From contig WSUB01000326.1 in NCBI GenBank assembly GCA_019633425.1, positions 1 to 23,347 on the forward strand: a stretch of 23,347 bases of DNA, in the 5' to 3' direction. The notes below the pieces were generated by a model, which was not told the DNA's origin, made no database searches, and saw nothing but the letters and a program-made list of their open reading frames with translations. Below, piece after piece: positions 9,484 through 20,223 of this stretch (positions are counted from its first letter, which is position 1; every line of letters begins with the position of its first letter). This DNA is from Tulasnella sp. 424. Lineage: Eukaryota; Basidiomycota; Agaricomycetes; Cantharellales; Tulasnellaceae. The position numbers were made by a program, and so were the translations under genes.

Positions 9484-12354
9484 TAGAGATTTACAGTGAT
9501 CAGGTTAGGGAGTGCTTTGGTTTGGCGGTAGATTGGGTCCTGCAAAGAGTCTTTACCTTATATCCACCCACTCGATATCCCTAGGAGACGACGGGTCTAA
9601 CTGGACTTGGATCACGCAGTGACGGACCGACATCGCATTGAGGTATCCTGTAAATTCCAAATCCAAGGGTCGCAGGGATCGCTTCGGGTCTTTAGTTTAG
9701 GTTTTCTCGAGGGTCGAGAGTTTGTTCTTGGATGCAATCGAGGTCTCCGGAACTTGAACAAGCGCGCTGCCGTCTGTATCGGAATAGGTTGAGAACGTGC
9801 GGGGAAATGTGTACCGTAGAGATGGATCGGTGGTCCGTCTCAGCGAGTGAACGTGAAAGCAACGTCAGTCGAGTGGGAGCTGAGGGTCGGCCTGTGCAGC
9901 GTTATGCCGCTTTTCAAGCTGACTAAGCACAGGAAACGGCTGCGATTGGCCAAGGCGCCAGTTCCCACGTCCATCGCAATTGCGGCATCATCCAACGCCA
10001 GGGAAATCCCAACAGACTACTTCCTTTAGCTGTCATCCCGCGCACAGCAAAGTGGTCCAGGTGGGCTACCGGGTGTCTTCCGATCAAGGAAAGTGTAATC
10101 GGAGTGCTAATAGCTCCAAGACCCACCATCCCAAAGGAGGGTAGGACACTTGCGATAGCGTCTCGGACGTCTGAAGCACAGCTTTGCAGTCTTTGACGGA
10201 ACCGGGAGTCATGCCTTCAATGGAGTGAGGCTTGGCGCACATTGGATGAAGTCGGAGGCTCGGAGCGCTTCGCCCCAAGTCCCCGCGCCCATTTCGCACG
10301 CCCCTCCCGGTCGGTATCAGTAAACATGACAGACCTATCCAAGTAGTCCTGCGCGAATATCCACCAGAATCAACGCGGCATTTGGGGCCTCCTAAGTGAC
10401 AGGTAGACTGAGAACATCGGCATACTCGTCGGCTAGGGCAGAGCCAGGGTTGTCGACCTCCCCCTACCCCTGCAAAGGGGCATGCCATCGTACTCGCAAT
10501 GCTGGCTCGGCCATCGTACTGAGGTCTCGGCGACGTATCTCAAATCTCGTGGCATTAATCTACTCGCCACTCCGAATTCAAATTCTTGGGTTTATGCCAC
10601 TTTCCCAAGCCGTGGGTAGTGCGCATAATCGGAGTCCAAGATGCCGAACAGCTCCATATTGATTTATGCCTTTTATTGATATGAGAAGCCATTTTAGTAT
10701 AATTGTTAACGCCATTCGTCGTAGAATGCCTTTCTAGTAGAGTGATGTTACATACCGAGTCTCCATCTCGTTCGTTTCATGTCTTGTTTGCCATTTGATT
10801 TCAATTTTGGGAGTAAGACTCTGACGATCAAAGTACGTCTATGAATGAATTGAGATCTTAGATAATGAAGAGGTCGCCAGTATGTCGGAAGTACCGCGGT
10901 CTAGCTAAATCTTTGTGAGGCAGTGCATCGCCACTCGGTCGGGCAGATCCGAGTAGCGTTCACTCATCACGATTCAATGAAAACCAACGGATCGGGGCAC
11001 ATGTAACAGTTCCACCAGGCAAGATCAGATCTGTTCATCGGGTTTGCCCTTTATGCTAGGGGGAATGCAGATCTCTCTCCCGTACGATCACACCGAGCCA
11101 ACCCCTCCGCCGGCGGATATCCGAAACGGACACCAAACGCATACATCTTTTTTCGACACAACATATATGGAAATCATAATGAGAAATTTTGCACCGGTGG
11201 GAGACGTACCGGCATGTCAAAAGGACTGTGTTCAAAATTCGCACAGCGACGAAGCTTTAGCGTTTAGGCCTCAGTCCGATGGTCCTCCTGAGCGTACAAG
11301 ATTCTAAAGGGTTGTGTAAATCCTTTCGGTGTTGAGGACCATCCGATTGCGTTCTATCCTGCCTTCTCGGCCGAGATTTCGGAGAAAGGAAATGCCTGTG
11401 CCGTCTTTTGAACCAGGTCTAAGGAGGCATGACGCACGAGGCTGTGCGGCGGATGGGGTCTGGGAAAGTGTGAATACACCAAAGTGACCGAATGTAGCCG
11501 TCGGCATTTCACACAACCCATCGGACATCAAAAGAGACTTTAATTCACTTCTCGACCCGGGAGGTCTACACGTATCAGACATGCAGAGAACCTCATTTAG
11601 CCAATACCTCCTCATCTCCCCCCGATTTCGCCGAGCTGCAGGCATTAGCAGGGACAACTGTGGACTTCGCGTTTTGAAAGGGAATTATTACACGGCTAGC
11701 CTGGTGATTGCATAGTATGTGAATAAAATCAATTATGCCGAGGAAACTGGCATAGGCAACGCACAGATTAGGGAGGAGGTCCGAGTCGCCAGGCGGCGAT
11801 AGGACGCAAACCAGAGTCCCTATTCAAGCAAACAAGCCGACCAGAGAGCTGCATCATGGGAATACTTCCTATTCATTGGGTATCATGCCGGCATGTGGTG
11901 ATTCAACTTGGTAGACGTTAATTCTCTGGAGGCCTCGAGCAGAATGGGAAACGACGTCATAGCCCACTCGCGAACTCTTGGGTTTCTCGGGGGAGTTAAG
12001 CAAGCCTATTCTTATATTTATCTATCCAGCATATAGGTAGAACTCTGCCGATGGCTTGAGTTGGGTAGCGGGGGGTGTCAATCAAGAGGTGCATTGTGTA
12101 GGTCAAGTCATCGCACTGGATTAGAGCTATAGACCGCTCCGGGCCCTGATATCATACGTTCTGAGCAATCCAAGTCATACGTGGCTTGGGCATTGGGGCC
12201 CGCTCGAGCACAATCACAGGGCAGAGCAGGAAGGCTAAAGAATGTGAAAACATCGAGGTTCCCGCGCACCCCCACGCAACGACCACACTATCCTCCTTCA
12301 ACCTACCTAGGACGGGCGGACGGCAAATATCGAACTCGAAACCATTGTTTCTGG
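9484..12354. other. 2.9 kb region with no recognisable gene
   Basis: The start of this stretch should contain the promoter of the minus-strand transcription factor, and its end the promoter of the first Gag-DM9 gene. Frames on both strands are short, mostly lack ATG starts and show no known motif; the longest (10084-10488, minus) is Arg/Pro/Cys-rich and looks like chance. No Gag-like, DM9 or transposase motif was found by eye. Degenerate transposon DNA is possible. Confidence 0.4.
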
Positions 12355-13479
12355 ATGCCTGATGAAAGTATGCCCATCCTCTCGAATTTGTATTTAGTAA
12401 CCATATTGATCTAATCGTCGACTTCTCCCGCAGAAATACTCCCCATGTTCAACGGAGTTGATGGGCTAGACTGTCACGAGTTCATTCAATCTATCCGTCA
12501 ACGCGCCTTTGACGAAGGAAAGTCTAGAGATGATCCCTGGATTGCAGATATGGTCGCCCTTTGTTTCTCAGGCCCGGCGTCGAAGTGGTTCGAAAGCCTC
12601 GACGACGAGTCACAAAGGGATTGGAAGCTGCTTAGACAGGCTATCCAACGTCAATGTGTAGAGCCATCCCATCAAGTGGTGACCAAAGGCACGTGTTTGA
12701 CCAACTTCATCTTCAGGAGCCGACTAGCTCATGACTCAGCCTGCTCTCCTCCCGCGTTTCTCTTTCAACGCTCGGAAATCAGGTTTGGACGCCAAACGAG
12801 TCCCTATTCGTACTTGGCACGATGTCGTCCATCATTCAGGGCTCGGTTTTCCAGCTTCGGAAGGCGAATGGATGACGCAAGGACGACAAAGAAAAGATGG
12901 CATGACATCCTCGACGCCCTGGACGGTGGGCTGGTACTTTGTCGAAACTGGCGAACCTATCCCTCTAAACGCCATTCCAACTGGATGGGAAAGTGGAAGT
13001 AGTCTTTTTAGCGTTAGGGTTTGGCATGAAGGAGGATTGACCTTGGGGAAGCACGGTCGCCATCACCAAAGTATGTGCAGTTGACCTCCGATGTTCCATC
13101 TTTCCTTTACCCAGTACATCACTAATGGACGGTTGAAACAGCGTGCTTAATTCCATGGTACGGCAAAGAGGTCTCTCATGATGGGCCTTACGAGATTTTA
13201 GTTGGAGATTCAGCTGCCGTCCGCTGGGTTCGTCCGAAGTGTGGAACTTTCACGGTCGTCGAAGGTGGCTTCGAGATCCGTCGGTACTTATCACTCAGAC
13301 AGACAAGGATGGAAGTTGGCAGCCAGGAAAAGGATTCCTTGGCGACGGAATTGGTATATTTGGGTGGTGGTTGGTCGAAAATGATATTCCGATTGAAAGA
13401 ATTAAAGTTCTGGCTTGGTCCACTTGACCCATACCGTCGTGTGACCCAGTTGTTCTTTTATTCAAATTTCGTTAGATAA
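12355..13479 (+). CDS. Gag-like/DM9 fusion protein, copy A (damaged)
   Basis: Exon 1 is 12355-12367 (MPDEK, split by a phase-1 intron, 12368-12433, donor GTATGC). Exon 2 encodes one retrotransposon Gag-like unit, from FNGVDGLDCHEFIQ to WFESLDDESQRDWKLL. The frame must then change between about 12658 and 12740 through an intron whose donor is unclear: the position used in copy B reads GC, not GT. After it come GLDAKR and a DM9-type stretch (GWYFVETGEPIPLNAIPTG, GGLTLGKHGRHH). A phase-1 intron at 13071-13141 leads into IPWYGKE and GPYEILVGD. Compared with B, most of the second Gag-like unit is missing. Near 13275-13285 a net loss of about 10 nt shifts the frame, so the last 40-odd conserved residues (QPGKGF..., then a stop at 13427) are in another frame, while the actual frame runs to TAA at 13479. 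It is probably a decaying gene, or one with an altered tail. Confidence 0.55.
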
Positions 13480-13822
13480 GAACTAGCATTCGGAACAAGC
13501 TTCGATATCAATCGACTTTTACCTTATGCACTGTTCGCTCTTCATGGGTCTTCGCGAGTTCAAAGGTAACGCTCGGACATTTTGATTGTGTGATTATACG
13601 CTCAAGCGCCGCTCCCGTCCGCATGGTTCACGTGATCATGCGTACACCACATCCGCAACACCCACCCCAGCTGCGCGGGTAATAAACGGAGATTCAACCA
13701 ACCAACCAACCAATCACCCCAGCTGCCTTTCTCTGCAAGGAGTTCCCCCTCCCGAAGAAGCCAAGTCACCCTATCTCTGGGAACCTTGACTGTAGAATCC
13801 TATGCACGGGAGCGAAAGTGAC
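13480..13822. other. Spacer between copies A and B
   Basis: No gene is seen. The stretch should contain the 3' end of copy A and the promoter of copy B. It includes a short four-base microsatellite. An in-frame ATG at 13802 is an alternative start for copy B, adding seven residues. Confidence 0.4.
13695..13713. repeat. Four-base microsatellite (CAAC)n
   Basis: The CAAC unit repeats almost five times in 19 bases upstream of copy B. It is a simple repeat that may vary in length between strains. Confidence 0.8.
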
Positions 13823-15124
13823 ATGTCTAATGAAAGTGCGTTGAAGACGGTTCGCCCAACTGCCCGAGCGTTTATGGACCATTCTTGTCACTTATAGAAT
13901 CACGAATCACGTTTAATGGAGTCGACGGAATAAGCTGTCACGATTTCATTCAAGCAATTAGACAGCATGCTTTCGATGAAGGCAGAACACGAGATTACGC
14001 TTGGATTGCGGATCTAGCATCGCTACGGTTTTCCGGACCAGCCCTAAAGTGGTTTGAAAGCCTCGACGACGCCACGCAAGAAGACTGGAAATTATTGAAG
14101 CGGGCTATATTGCGCCAGTATGCTGAACCCACATATGAGGCAGCCATGAATGGTACATAGCACCGTGCCGCTCTCTGATTGGCTAACCACTAATGGCGAG
14201 CGCACCCTGAATCCAGAACCGACGGCAGGGGATATTCAAGTCTTTACCTTCGAAGGAAGAGAAGAGGACAATGTGCAAAGGTTTATTCAAGCTATAAGGC
14301 AACATGCGTTCACTACTGGGAAGCTCCATGACGATGTGTGGATGGCGGATCTGGCATCAACGCTCTTGCTTGGACCTGCCTTTGAGTGGCATTCCAAACT
14401 TGCGCCCAACACACGGTCCAACTGGACGCTTCTTGAAAAAGCCCTAACCCAAAGCTTCGACCCTCCCGTCCAAAGTTGGGGCCTGGATGCCAAGCGAATC
14501 AGTATTCGCGACTGGGAACCCGGCGTCAGAGCTTCGTGCCTCCGCCTCCCCAAGTCGGAGGAAGAGTGGCTCGCACAGGGCAGGCGACGGAGAGCAGAGA
14601 TGAGTTCCTCGCCCCCGTGGTCAGTGGCCTGGTTCCTCGTTGAGGAGGGCGAGCAAATCCCTCCTCACTCTATCCCGATGGGTTCGGAAGAAGGCGGCCA
14701 CCTGTTCAGCATCCGGGTTTGGAAAGAAGGCGGATTAACATTGGGGAAGCACGGTCGTCATCACTCGCGTAAGCCTCGATTTCGTCATCGTGTCGGGATT
14801 CAATTCAAACAACTAAGAGTTTCCCTAGAGGGTTATATACCTTGGTATAACAAGGAACTGCCTTGGAAGGGCCCATACGAGATTCTCGTTGGCGATCAAA
14901 CTGCAGTTCGATGGGTTTCCCCAGGGGAGGGTTCCTTCGCAGCGGTGGAAGGGGGTTACGAAGCTACATTTCCGGCAGCGCTCCTGATAGCTCAAACTGA
15001 AATGGAAGGGACGCTTCAGCCTGGGAAGGCATTCTCAGGAGATAGAGGCGCATATTTTGGCTGGCGCTGGGACGAACACTGGCGCTGGAATAATGATGTT
15101 AAGATCCTCGCTTGGGCCATGTGA
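13823..15124 (+). CDS. Double Gag-like/DM9 fusion protein, copy B (intact)
   Basis: Exons are 13823-13835, 13898-14152, 14217-14768 and 14829-15124. Introns are phase 1 and 60 to 64 nt long; the product is 371 aa. Residues about 8-85 form a Gag (capsid)-like unit: ITFNGVDG, FIQAIRQHAF, WIADLASLRFSGPALKWF, DWKLLKRAI. Residues about 97-177 repeat it: FTFEGREEDN, FIQAIRQHAF, WMADLASTLLLGPAFEW, NWTLLEKAL. The C-terminal half resembles DM9/DUF3421 repeats: IPPHSIPMGSEEGGHLFSIR, GGLTLGKHGRHH, IPWYNKE, GPYEILVGD, then a second round with VEGGYEA and QPGKAFSG. DM9 proteins studied elsewhere bind mannose-type glycans, so glycan binding is a reasonable inference. No signal peptide, protease or reverse transcriptase is present, so this is not an active retroelement. 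It is the only member of the array with every frame open. Its function is unknown. Confidence 0.8.
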
Positions 15125-15463
15125 CATTTGTAAGTGGGAATTGATCCATGGAATGATGCGAGGGGACGTAGTCGAGACGGTGTCGCGACGTCGGGGAGTT
15201 TGTAGACATTCATAATTAACCTACGACATACATGTGTCCTAATGCAATGAAGTGTCATGAAACATAGAACTGCGAAGCGGGAGGCACGGTCGTTGCAGTG
15301 ATAGGCCGGGGCTTCGTTGCACCGTAGAACCTTAGCTAAGCCAAACCGTAGGAATAGACAAGACCACCGACATCCAAGGTGCCGACCGAGCGAGTTCCGG
15401 GAACCCAAAGTTCCTATCCCTTCCATTAAATCAATAACAAGCGACTATTCGTAAACTTCCCAA
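15125..15463. other. Spacer between copies B and C
   Basis: There is no gene on either strand that I can support. A minus-strand open stretch runs back into the 3' end of copy B (15016-15426) but shows no motif. The spacer should hold the promoter of copy C. Confidence 0.4.
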
Positions 15464-16748
15464 ATGCCGAATTTGGTCCCGGAGACCAAGCCACCCGCCG
15501 ATGGTTTACGGGCGCATTCAGCAATACCGGTACCCCATCACATCACCTTCAACGGAGTCGATGGCATGAGCTATGCCGAATTCATCCAAGCAGTTCGGCA
15601 ACATGCTTTTGATAACGGGAAGTCCAGGGACAACGCTTGGATTGCGGACCTAGCGGCTCTGCGCTTCTCCGGACGGCGTTGGAGTGGTTTGAAGGTCTGG
15701 ACGATACTACACAAGACGACTGGAAGCTATTGAAACGAGCAATCACCATCAGGTATGCAAATGAATCGCTGGAAGGTGTGTCTTGCTACACTGGCCGCCG
15801 CCTTATTCACTCCCTGCTACATTGAGCAGCTACCAATACTAGGAAACAATGTTAACCCAGTCTTTGCTTTCTCGGGCTCTAGCCATACCGAGGCTGAAGG
15901 ACTCATCCAGTTCATAAGACAACAAGCATTCGTCGCTTGGAAGTTGAATGACGATAGGTGGATGGCCGACCTGGCTTCCACTTGTCTGGTCGGGCCGGCT
16001 CTCCGATGGCACTCCGGACTTTCCTCAACGATACGGTTGAGCTGGAATCTTCTTGAATCAGCCCTGCTTAATACCTTCTCCCTTTCAGCTCCAGTCTGGG
16101 GGTCCGAAGCCAAGAGGATAGGGATCTACACTTGGAATCAAGCCGTCCTAGCATCGAGCCTGCGGTTCCCAGTATCAGAGGACGAGTGGCTGTGCCAAGG
16201 AAGGGCGAGAAGAGCCAAAATATCACATTCTAGACCCCCTTCATGTATGTGGTACCTCGTTGAAGTGGATGGAAGGATACCTGGAAATGCGATCCCAACC
16301 GGTCATGAAAATAGCGGGGGCCTTTTCAGTATTCGCACTTGGTCTGAGGGCGGACTGGCGCTCGGCAGGCACGGACGCCACTACGGACGTGGGTATCGAT
16401 ACCTGCATGTGCAACAACGGACTAATAAGCGGATGACTTGTTCTTCCTTCAGAGGGATTCATCCCATGGTATGGCCAAGAATACCTTTGTAGTGGTCCTT
16501 ACGAAGTTCTTGTTGGCGATCCCAAGTCAGTTCGTTGGGTAATTCCAAGTTCTGGACCTTTCGTGGCGATTGAGGGAGGATTCAAAGTACATCCCGAACC
16601 TGTTTTGTTGACTGCTGGAACTGAACAAGACGGACGTTGGCAGCCCGGAAAGGCATTCTCCGGGGATACACGCGCGTATATAGGCTGGCAGTGGAAAGAG
16701 CATACGCGAGGGATCAGTGCCGTAAAAATCCTGGCTTGGGTAGACTAA
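15464..16748 (+). pseudogene. Double Gag-like/DM9 fusion, copy C (1-base frameshift)
   Basis: The copy starts at ATG 15464 with a 31-residue leader unlike that of A or B, and no first intron. The first Gag-like unit (ITFNGVDGMSYAEFIQAVRQ) runs in frame to FSG. At about 15674 one base is missing relative to copy B, so the rest of the unit (LEWFEGLDDTTQDDWKLL) lies in another frame. With that base allowed for, the phase fits the next intron, 15776-15842 (GTGTGT...ACTAG). The second Gag-like unit follows (FAFSGSSHTEAEGLIQFIRQ, WNLLESALL). The DM9 part is intact: IPGNAIPTGHENSGGLFSIR, GGLALGRHGRHY, an intron at 16389-16452, then GFIPWYGQE, GPYEVLVGD and QPGKAFSGD, stopping at 16748. Intron positions match copy B. 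The break could be real decay or a base-calling error; a shorter product starting inside the copy is also possible. Confidence 0.7.
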
Positions 16749-18103
16749 CGATTCTTGCAGTCTTCCTGAGAGTCGAGTTCGAAAGATATGGTAGCTAATG
16801 GCGCAGTATGACGTACAGTGCTTTTATACTTCACGGCTCAGAGGCAATTCTGAATGAGAGAGTATACGTGCGTAGTTAGGGTGTTACATGGTTCTCGATG
16901 CTTTCTGAGCCATTTATGACGCTATACGAATAATGTTAAAGCAGCATTCGTGAGCCCTCAATATTAAGCTGGTGGTCGGCAGGGTCCTTTACTGCAGGAC
17001 CTTGGTTCGCGTGCCCCCATTTGTTTGACCAGTAAGCTCGCCCTAGTTTATCTGGAGATGGTATCTCAAGAGGTGGCGCAGAAAAAATCAATTCAAGTGG
17101 ATAGCCGTCTGGGACGACGTACGTCTCCAAGCCCTGATGTAAACCCGGTATCACCGAAGACCGAAACAACACCGAGATGTCAGCTGGTTCCACGCTATGC
17201 CACCAGGATAATGCCAACCTCGCAAGTCGTTCACATTGGCATAAAATCGATATCCTTAAGCAAAGAGGCGGATATATGTATAAGCCAAAGTTTCCGGATA
17301 TTTTGGATACCTTAAGCCACAACTCGAGCTTTCCCCATTAGTTTCCCGCTTACTTCGAATCCGGGGGGTCAAAGGCAATTGAAAGCAGCTGGTCTTTAAA
17401 TCGGAAAAGTCATCTGAGACTTTACTCAATAGTAGAAGTAGAGAAAATTGAACTTTTGACCATGTTGATCCTTGCGGCGGGGGTCGTGCGGATGCGTTCC
17501 TGGCTTGAGCGAACTTGGTGGAGTGTACTCCTTGTTAGGATTGCTTCTCACCAACACGGCTGTCATATCTTCCGCCGCTCCGAACGGACTCCCACTAGTG
17601 CTGCAACACTCAACCCAAGCCCACTCGGGTCGCTGGTTAACCCGATTTCCGGAACATCCGAGTCGAGTATTCGTCTCGGGTAAATCGAAGCCGGAGCCGA
17701 GCGATTTGAGAACCCCGATTCGGCCCCCATTCCCTCGGCTCAGGGTTCGGCTGGAGGGGTGAGAACCAAGAATATCCCACCCCGAAGCCTCCATGCGCGT
17801 CGGTCGGATGGCCTGGGGCATGTAGGACTCGTCAGTGCCTGACCTGCAGGCCGGGTGTGCTTCTATCTGTTCCAAACGCCTTCCGTAACTCCGGAACTGA
17901 GGCTTGAGTTTGCAATAGGCAAGGACATCATTCCTTTCTCTGTGGCTCTCGAAATCGGTGCTCCGAATGGCGCGACAACAGGTTTCACAGGCTCCCTGTC
18001 GTCGCTCGCCGCCATTCAAACGCAATACAGACTACACTGTACACCTAAGAGCGAGATTAAACCTTATAAATCTCTTGGCAACGAGCGTGCGTGAACGGCC
18101 GAT
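16749..18103. other. Region between copy C and first secreted-protein gene
   Basis: No gene is recognised. On the minus strand, about 17150-16936 is open with coding-like codon use (contains GRAYWSNKWGHANQGPAV, ending in a stop at 16936) after a plausible acceptor (TTTACATCAG) near 17130; it may be the last exon of an unknown gene or a relic. A 199-codon frame at 18025-17426 (minus) has no ATG, lies in GC-rich DNA open on both strands, and looks like chance. Confidence 0.3.
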
Positions 18104-18113
18104 GCATATAAGG
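18104..18113 (+). promoter_or_regulatory. Probable TATA box of secreted paralogue 1
   Basis: GCATATAAGG lies 48 bases before the ATG at 18161, a spacing similar to the TATA-like element before the second paralogue. Another TATA-like string, TTATAAAT at 18064-18071, is further away and less likely. Confidence 0.45.
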
Positions 18114-18160
18114 CTTGACACCGAGCAAAACTTACAGCAGCATCCTCCAGCAGCTTCATC

Positions 18161-18927
18161 ATGGTTTCCCTAGTCCGACTCCTGCTCGTCGTCCCTCTCG
18201 CTTTCGTCTCAGCTACAAACTCCCCCGACCTCACTGATCGTGCGTCAGCTTCCACCATACCAGACATTATCGCCTCAGCCAAAGCCCAGCTTGCCCCCTT
18301 AACCCTCAAAATTGAACGTAAGCTCTCAGTGACATGCTGCACTCGACGAGCGAGGGTTTATCTTTCTGCAATACAGAATCAACCGTTTACAATACTACGA
18401 CGACTATCGATCCGGCGACCTTGAATGGATTACTTTTGCAAGTCAGCAAAACGGTAAACACCGCGACGCAGCAGCTGGCACAAATATCGAAGAACCCTTG
18501 GTCCCAGGCTTCGGGCGGTCTTCTAGACTACCAGATCACATATACCACGGCCGATTTTATAGTTGTAAGTGATGCTATTATGTCAATTTATATGCAACTT
18601 TCTCACTCCATTGCCATCATTGCAGGATCTCGCAACCGCCATTAACCCTCCTGCGAGCATTGTGAACCAGTACTCTGTCCTTCAGGATGGAGTGAATCAA
18701 GTCTCGTAAGCCCCGTCTCTTTCTCGTTTTTTAACATGTTTCTCACAATCAGGACTCCCGATAGGCGAAGCGTTGTCTCCTTCAGCAGCGCGCTCACTGT
18801 TTGGGCTCCGCTCACCACCCAGCCATGGGCTTCTCTCATTATTCGTTGGCCAGGAGGTCGTTGGCCTTGGCCTTTCCCATCCCCATTCCCAGGTCCTACG
18901 TTCCCCGACCCCCCAATCCAGTTCTAG
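18161..18927 (+). CDS. Small secreted protein, paralogue 1 (possibly HsbA-like)
   Basis: Exons are 18161-18317, 18377-18564, 18626-18705 and 18753-18927, giving 199 aa. Splice phases (1, 0, 2) are the same as in the paralogue at 20224, and exons 2 and 3 have identical lengths (188 and 80 nt). The start gives a clear signal peptide (MVSLVRLLLVVPLAFVSATN). The mature part is Ala/Ser/Thr/Leu-rich and helical-looking (LPD-like IPDIIASAKAQL, then QVSKTVNTATQQLAQI), with no cysteines in this core. This layout recalls hydrophobic-surface-binding protein A / cell-wall mannoprotein proteins, but that assignment is weak. The tail differs sharply from the paralogue, being Trp/Pro-rich (RWPGGRWPWPFPSPFPGP). 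It is expected outside the cell or in the wall. Confidence 0.75.
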
Positions 18928-20154
18928 TTCTTGTATAAACCTCTGTATCTTGTTTTTCAATCCGAGCTTTGAGTTCTGCGTTCTCTGCTTCACCGTGTGC
19001 ATGCCCTTTGAGACCAGTGTACCAGTTCATATGTCTTGATTCTGGCCGCAGCTTCGGTCGAACCAGTACCGACAAAAAAGTGTTTGGTTCAAATTCCTCT
19101 TTTAGCGATCGTTATCGGGTTTGCATGTGCTCTGACGCGGCGGCATGCTGGAGTCAATGTTTCACAACTTAAGTAAGATTGGGTTTACAATGTAAGCTTA
19201 GTACCAGCTAGAAACGATGTAGTGAGGGGATAGGTTCTAATCGTCGAGCTCCTAGTGGCACACGACCATAATTCTCACCCCGAAAAGAAGATTCCAAAGC
19301 TGGGATTTTACTGGAAGAAGTAATACCCTTTCTTCTGTAGATCCGCAGATTCAGTCAACTCCCCGCCTTCCTTCGGGATGCGTTCCTTTTGCCAGTCCGA
19401 CCGCTTCGGTTTCTCGAGGAACACCTTTGAGCTTCTCGAGCCCGCTGGATTAAAATTTGCAGTGGAACGCTGTTTTAACCATAGGAAGCCTTGAGCTTCG
19501 CGGAACACGTATGTATCCGAACCGAGCTCTCCGACGAACTGCCGGCCGATCGCGCTCCGGTCGGACTTGGTACAATGTGCCTGGACACGGGAATCAACCT
19601 TGGATTCACTAGGCTTTCATCGTACAGGTATCGCTCAGAAAAGACATTTACTATCTAGTCGGTATTGATTGGGCATTCGGTATTAAATAATGTAGTGATT
19701 AACTATCACACCCAGCGGAAGCAGGCAGAGCCCTCCTGGATCCCCCTTTCGGTTGCTCGAATCCTCAAAGTGCTTAGTCTCATTCAAACAGCACTATGGG
19801 AATACCGAACAGAATTCCAAGAAGTAATTGAAGATCACGTTGCACCTCATGGGTGATGTCGCCAAAGCGTCTGGCGGAAGAATACACAGAAAAGGCACCT
19901 CCGATCGACTCGGTCAGCGTGCGCAACGTCCGACTTTAGCCCGAACTCGCCCACGCTTCGCACGACCCATTCAACAAGCATTTCCATTTTCTCCTTACAG
20001 TAAAAGACTCTTAGAAAGGCCCGTGGATCAAGTTTCCCGATTAGTCTTGCCAAGCTCCAACCTGGGGTTCCTGCTGTTCCCTTGGCGAGGATCTCTGTTT
20101 CCTTTTCAGGTCGGAGTAATTGGGAACATCTTCACTCGCCATTTCGACCATAAC
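18928..20154. other. Spacer between the two secreted paralogues
   Basis: About 1.2 kb with no gene I can support. Open stretches on either strand are under 112 codons, mostly start without an ATG, and contain no known motif. The first part is likely the 3' UTR of paralogue 1. Confidence 0.4.
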
Positions 20155-20164
20155 TTTATATAAG
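20155..20164 (+). promoter_or_regulatory. TATA box of secreted paralogue 2
   Basis: TTTATATAAG sits 60 bases before the ATG at 20224, followed by a CT-rich leader. Position and sequence fit a core promoter TATA element. Confidence 0.55.
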
Positions 20165-20223
20165 ACTACAAATGCAGCTTCATTTCAACCAACGAATTCC
20201 TTTACTCCTCGTCCCTCGCACTC

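Noticed and set aside
10084..10488. 134-codon minus-strand open frame
   Set aside because: Its Arg/Pro/Cys/Gly-rich composition is typical of chance frames in this DNA, and no family resemblance was seen.
13836..13897. Copy C leader split by an intron as in copies A and B
   Set aside because: Candidate donor and acceptor in the copy C leader (15464-15540) do not match in phase, so the leader was left contiguous.
12445..15124. Active Ty3-type retrotransposon, suggested by the Gag-like domains
   Set aside because: No protease, reverse transcriptase, RNase H, integrase or LTRs are present. The Gag-like parts are spliced into DM9 genes with host-type introns.
17426..18025. 199-codon minus-strand open frame
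   Set aside because: It has no ATG at its head, lies in GC-rich DNA that is open on both strands, and shows no motif, signal peptide or splice context.
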